Shown here piece by piece: positions 62,050 to 64,000 of a stretch of 64,000 bases of DNA. Under the pieces are notes generated by a model. It had not been told where the DNA came from and searched no databases. It saw only the letters and a program-made list of their open reading frames with translations. Location of the stretch: contig NC_051141.1 of the NCBI RefSeq assembly GCF_014839805.1, positions 15,198,777 to 15,262,776 on the forward strand, in the 5' to 3' direction. This DNA comes from Manduca sexta (lineage: Eukaryota; Arthropoda; Insecta; Lepidoptera; Sphingidae). The translations under genes and the position numbers were made by a program. How positions within the stretch are numbered: the first letter of the stretch is position 1; every line of letters begins with the position of its first letter.

Positions 62050-62605
62050 AAGAAGAGAATTTCTCTATAAAAAATTCGAGGATATGTGAAGTCTGCCTAT
62101 CCACACTATGAATCCCTCCTAGCCGAATTTCGGCCACGGCGGCCAATCTCAACGGAGATCAGCCAGGTACGCAAGATATATTATAGTGCACAAGTGTGTG
62201 CGCAATACACGGGTGAACTCTCTGTTCCTTCACTCTCATAGTTCGGAGAGACGGCAACCCGACATGACCGGAGAGAGATCAGGCGCAGGACCAACGGCTT
62301 TACGTGCTTTCCGAGGCACGGGGGTATCACACCGCCAACTTCCTGACTCCGAGCTGCGACTGAGTAATTTTTAAGATGGAAAAACCCAGTCATAATTATT
62401 TTGGCCCGACCCGGGATTCGAACCCAGGACCTCAGCGCGGCAGTCGTACTTGTACCGTGTAAACTTACAACTACGCCGCCGAGGCACTCATCCACATCAA
62501 AAAAATCCACACTATAATAGTGAACTAAGGCCTAATCCCTTTTAGTAGTAGAATAATCCCGTGCCACAATGGAACAGTATACACGTCTAATATTATTATA
62601 CATAT
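62050..62605 (+). repeat. SINE family B, copy 6, interrupted
   Basis: Left part (AGAATTTCTCTATAAAAAAT to GTCTGCCTATCCACACTA) and right part (GTGAACTAAGGCCTAATCCC to CTAATATTATTATACAT) are the two halves of a decayed, 5'-truncated SINE B. The insert between them is the minus-strand SINE A at 62110-62504. It lies in the longest COQ8 intron. Confidence 0.75.
62110..62504 (-). repeat. SINE family A, nested in SINE B (minus)
   Basis: Reading the minus strand, the head has GCCTCGGCGGCGTAGTTGTA and a clear B-box-like GGGTTCGAATCCCGGGTCGG. The end matches the copy at 858 (TGGCCGCCGTGGCCGAAAT, GGGATTCA). Perfect 11-bp duplications ATCCACACTAT flank it (62099-62109 and 62505-62515). It is therefore younger than the SINE B it interrupts. 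Confidence 0.85.
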
Positions 62606-63364
62606 TATAAATATGAAACTTATAATTAACTTTTGCTCGCAGCTCCGCTAGCCTAAACGCTCCCGGGATTTATCAAGTGCTAGACAACAACAATGTTCTT
62701 GGCGATCAGTTTGATGATATGTAAATGAAAGTGTTGCATTGCATTTGAGTGACGATTTATAGTAAAATGAATGGCATTTTATTAATTAATAAAAATGGCA
62801 GTTAAGAACATCCTCTCAATTAAAAAAAAAAACTGAAATATGCCAACTGGGTTTTAATTATTTAAGTATATGATGTTTTTTCTTGAAGAATATTATTTTA
62901 ACCTTATGTAATGGACGTTAGTATATTTTAGATTGATAAAATCTATGTACATCGTTTAGCTGGTATATAATTAATTGCTTTCGACTTATATAAATAACTA
63001 ATAATAAATTCGCTGCGAAACGATATTGTAATTGAATGTAAAAAAAATCTGCATTTCGCTCGTGTTCATTAATGAACCAGTTGCGTTTTAAATTATTTAA
63101 AACAATCGCAAAGCCTTTACTTGTAATTAATAGATATACAACACAGTCATATGAAATACTATCAACTACTAAAAAATTATCGCAGCATGGGAATAAATGA
63201 ATAACCTTTACTAATACTTATTATAAATACCAAAATAATTGTTAGTTGGTTCTCTTACAAAGCAAAAACAAATCGATATTTTTTGACATAAATATATTTC
63301 CAATACTCTCCCTATCCTTCTGTTTGCATAATTTCTTTGCGGGCTAAGAGTAAAAACTATAGGT
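62606..63364. other. COQ8 intron, AT-rich remainder
   Basis: A short RTE-tail-like patch (GCTCGCAGCTCCGCTAGCC at about 62635) is present; otherwise nothing recognisable and no exon. Confidence 0.4.
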
Positions 63365-63527
63365 CAGGCATGGCGAACCAATAACAGGCGTACCAGTGGT
63401 GGCACATGACAAAATAATTTCAACACGCGAATATGCCAAACAAAAACGTAGTTGGGTTATAAAAAAGTCGTTAAAAATGGGCACACGGATTGATGTTAAG
63501 TTAACCATTAAAGATTCCCGATCCCTG
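63365..63527. mobile_element. Possible second hAT-like MITE (163 bp)
   Basis: Left end CAGGCATGGCGAACC and the complement of the right end, CAGGGATCGGGAATC, agree at 11 of 15 positions. Flanks CTATAGGT and TTATCTGT agree at 5 of 8, consistent with a decayed 8-bp duplication. The interior (GTACCAGTGGTGGCACATGA) has no coding signal. This differs in sequence from the family at 8070 and elsewhere. Confidence 0.45.
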
Positions 63528-63847
63528 TTATCTGTCATTCACGAAGTCGCACCTCATTACTGATTGAGCGGGCGCGTTGCGGGGTGTCGCGGGGCAAGGG
63601 GACAGAACCAAACCTTAGCCTGGACGCTATCCTTCGTAGTGTGCATGTGCACTCATGCTGTTTGCGGACACTGTAAGGGATTAGGGAAGGTAGTGGGTCT
63701 TCGTGGGTCTTCAGATCTAATAATCATTAGAAAGATTTAAAGATCGCATCTATACATATTAGTACGTTGTGTCGCGTTCCCTTTCAAGAAAATTTCTCCA
63801 TTCGCCGCTGCAAGCTTGAAAATAAGACAAAGAGAATATCGACTCAC

Positions 63848-63963
63848 TTTGAGCACTCCCACTAGGTTGTCTATGTCACTGTTGATGCCCTTCGCGACAC
63901 CTGGATACTGGACTTTCATCGCCACCTCCTGTCCGTTATGCAACACTGCTAAATGCACCTGAC
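63848..63963 (-). CDS. COQ8 exon with the conserved Lys (partial gene)
   Basis: Acceptor TTGTCATGCAG precedes 63963; donor GTGAGT follows 63848. Two bases complete Gly and 38 codons follow (residues 1-38 here): [38 protein letters not shown]. With the preceding Gly this is the IGQVH-type glycine-containing strand and VAMKVQYPG with the invariant Lys. Earlier exons lie beyond the right edge. Confidence 0.95.
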
Positions 63964-64000
63964 CTGCATGACAAAACAATATAATCACAACATATTTCCT

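Larger units (their letters stand above)
59298..63963 (-). other. COQ8 (ADCK3/4-type) gene, 3' part
   Basis: Five exons joined in order (63963 down to 59298) give one frame with no internal stop: 303 residues after the two bases that finish a codon. They contain the invariant Lys (VAMK), the QTDPNW segment, the DFG triad (LLDFGATRE) and the C-terminal helical part. COQ8 proteins are UbiB-family atypical kinase-like ATPases on the matrix face of the inner mitochondrial membrane, needed for coenzyme Q synthesis. The KxGQ motif and N-terminal targeting region should lie right of the window. Introns are 0.42-2.0 kb and two hold SINEs. Confidence 0.93.

Noticed and set aside
62181..62510. 109-residue minus-strand ORF
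   Set aside because: It is a chance frame inside the SINE A copy at 62110-62504.

Overview
This window is AT-rich eukaryotic DNA in which short GC-richer exons are separated by long introns full of repeats. It looks lepidopteran (moth or butterfly). The protein matches are insect-like. The repeats are of kinds common in Lepidoptera: two tRNA-headed SINE families, RTE-type LINE pieces, and small hAT-like, Harbinger-like and mariner-like MITEs. The order-level assignment is an inference from this content.

Three protein-coding loci can be supported. (1) Plus strand, about 10.3-49.3 kb: fifteen exons of a nervous wreck (Nwk/FCHSD-type) F-BAR plus double-SH3 adaptor. All fifteen join in one frame with no internal stop, giving 935 residues and a stop codon. 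The first roughly 80 residues of the F-BAR domain are missing, so the 5' exons probably lie left of the window. (2) Minus strand, 59.3-64 kb: the last five exons of a COQ8/ADCK3-type atypical kinase (303 residues in frame), whose 5' part lies right of the window. The two genes converge, with about 10 kb between their stops. (3) Minus strand, 3658-3728: one short exon encoding the start of a THAP zinc-finger protein; no later exon was recognised to its left.

Layout: 1-3.7 kb, AT-rich DNA, one SINE and the THAP exon; 4.8-5.4 kb, a young LINE 3' fragment with a perfect target duplication; 6.3-8.7 kb, a cluster of decayed elements; 10.3-48 kb, the nwk gene; 49.3-59 kb, the intergenic region with a hAT-like MITE and diverse repeats; 59-64 kb, the COQ8 exons with SINEs in their introns.

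Nwk-family proteins couple membrane curvature to actin assembly at endocytic membranes and synapses. COQ8 proteins support coenzyme Q synthesis in mitochondria. The two genes have no evident functional link. The most useful discoveries are structural: a coherent ~160-bp hAT-like MITE family with 8-bp target duplications and nested insertions, a long-hairpin MITE, a mariner-like MITE, nested SINEs with clear insertion order, a 35-nt microexon and a possible cassette exon in nwk, and the isolated THAP exon. I saw no prokaryotic-style system, CRISPR array or rRNA gene.
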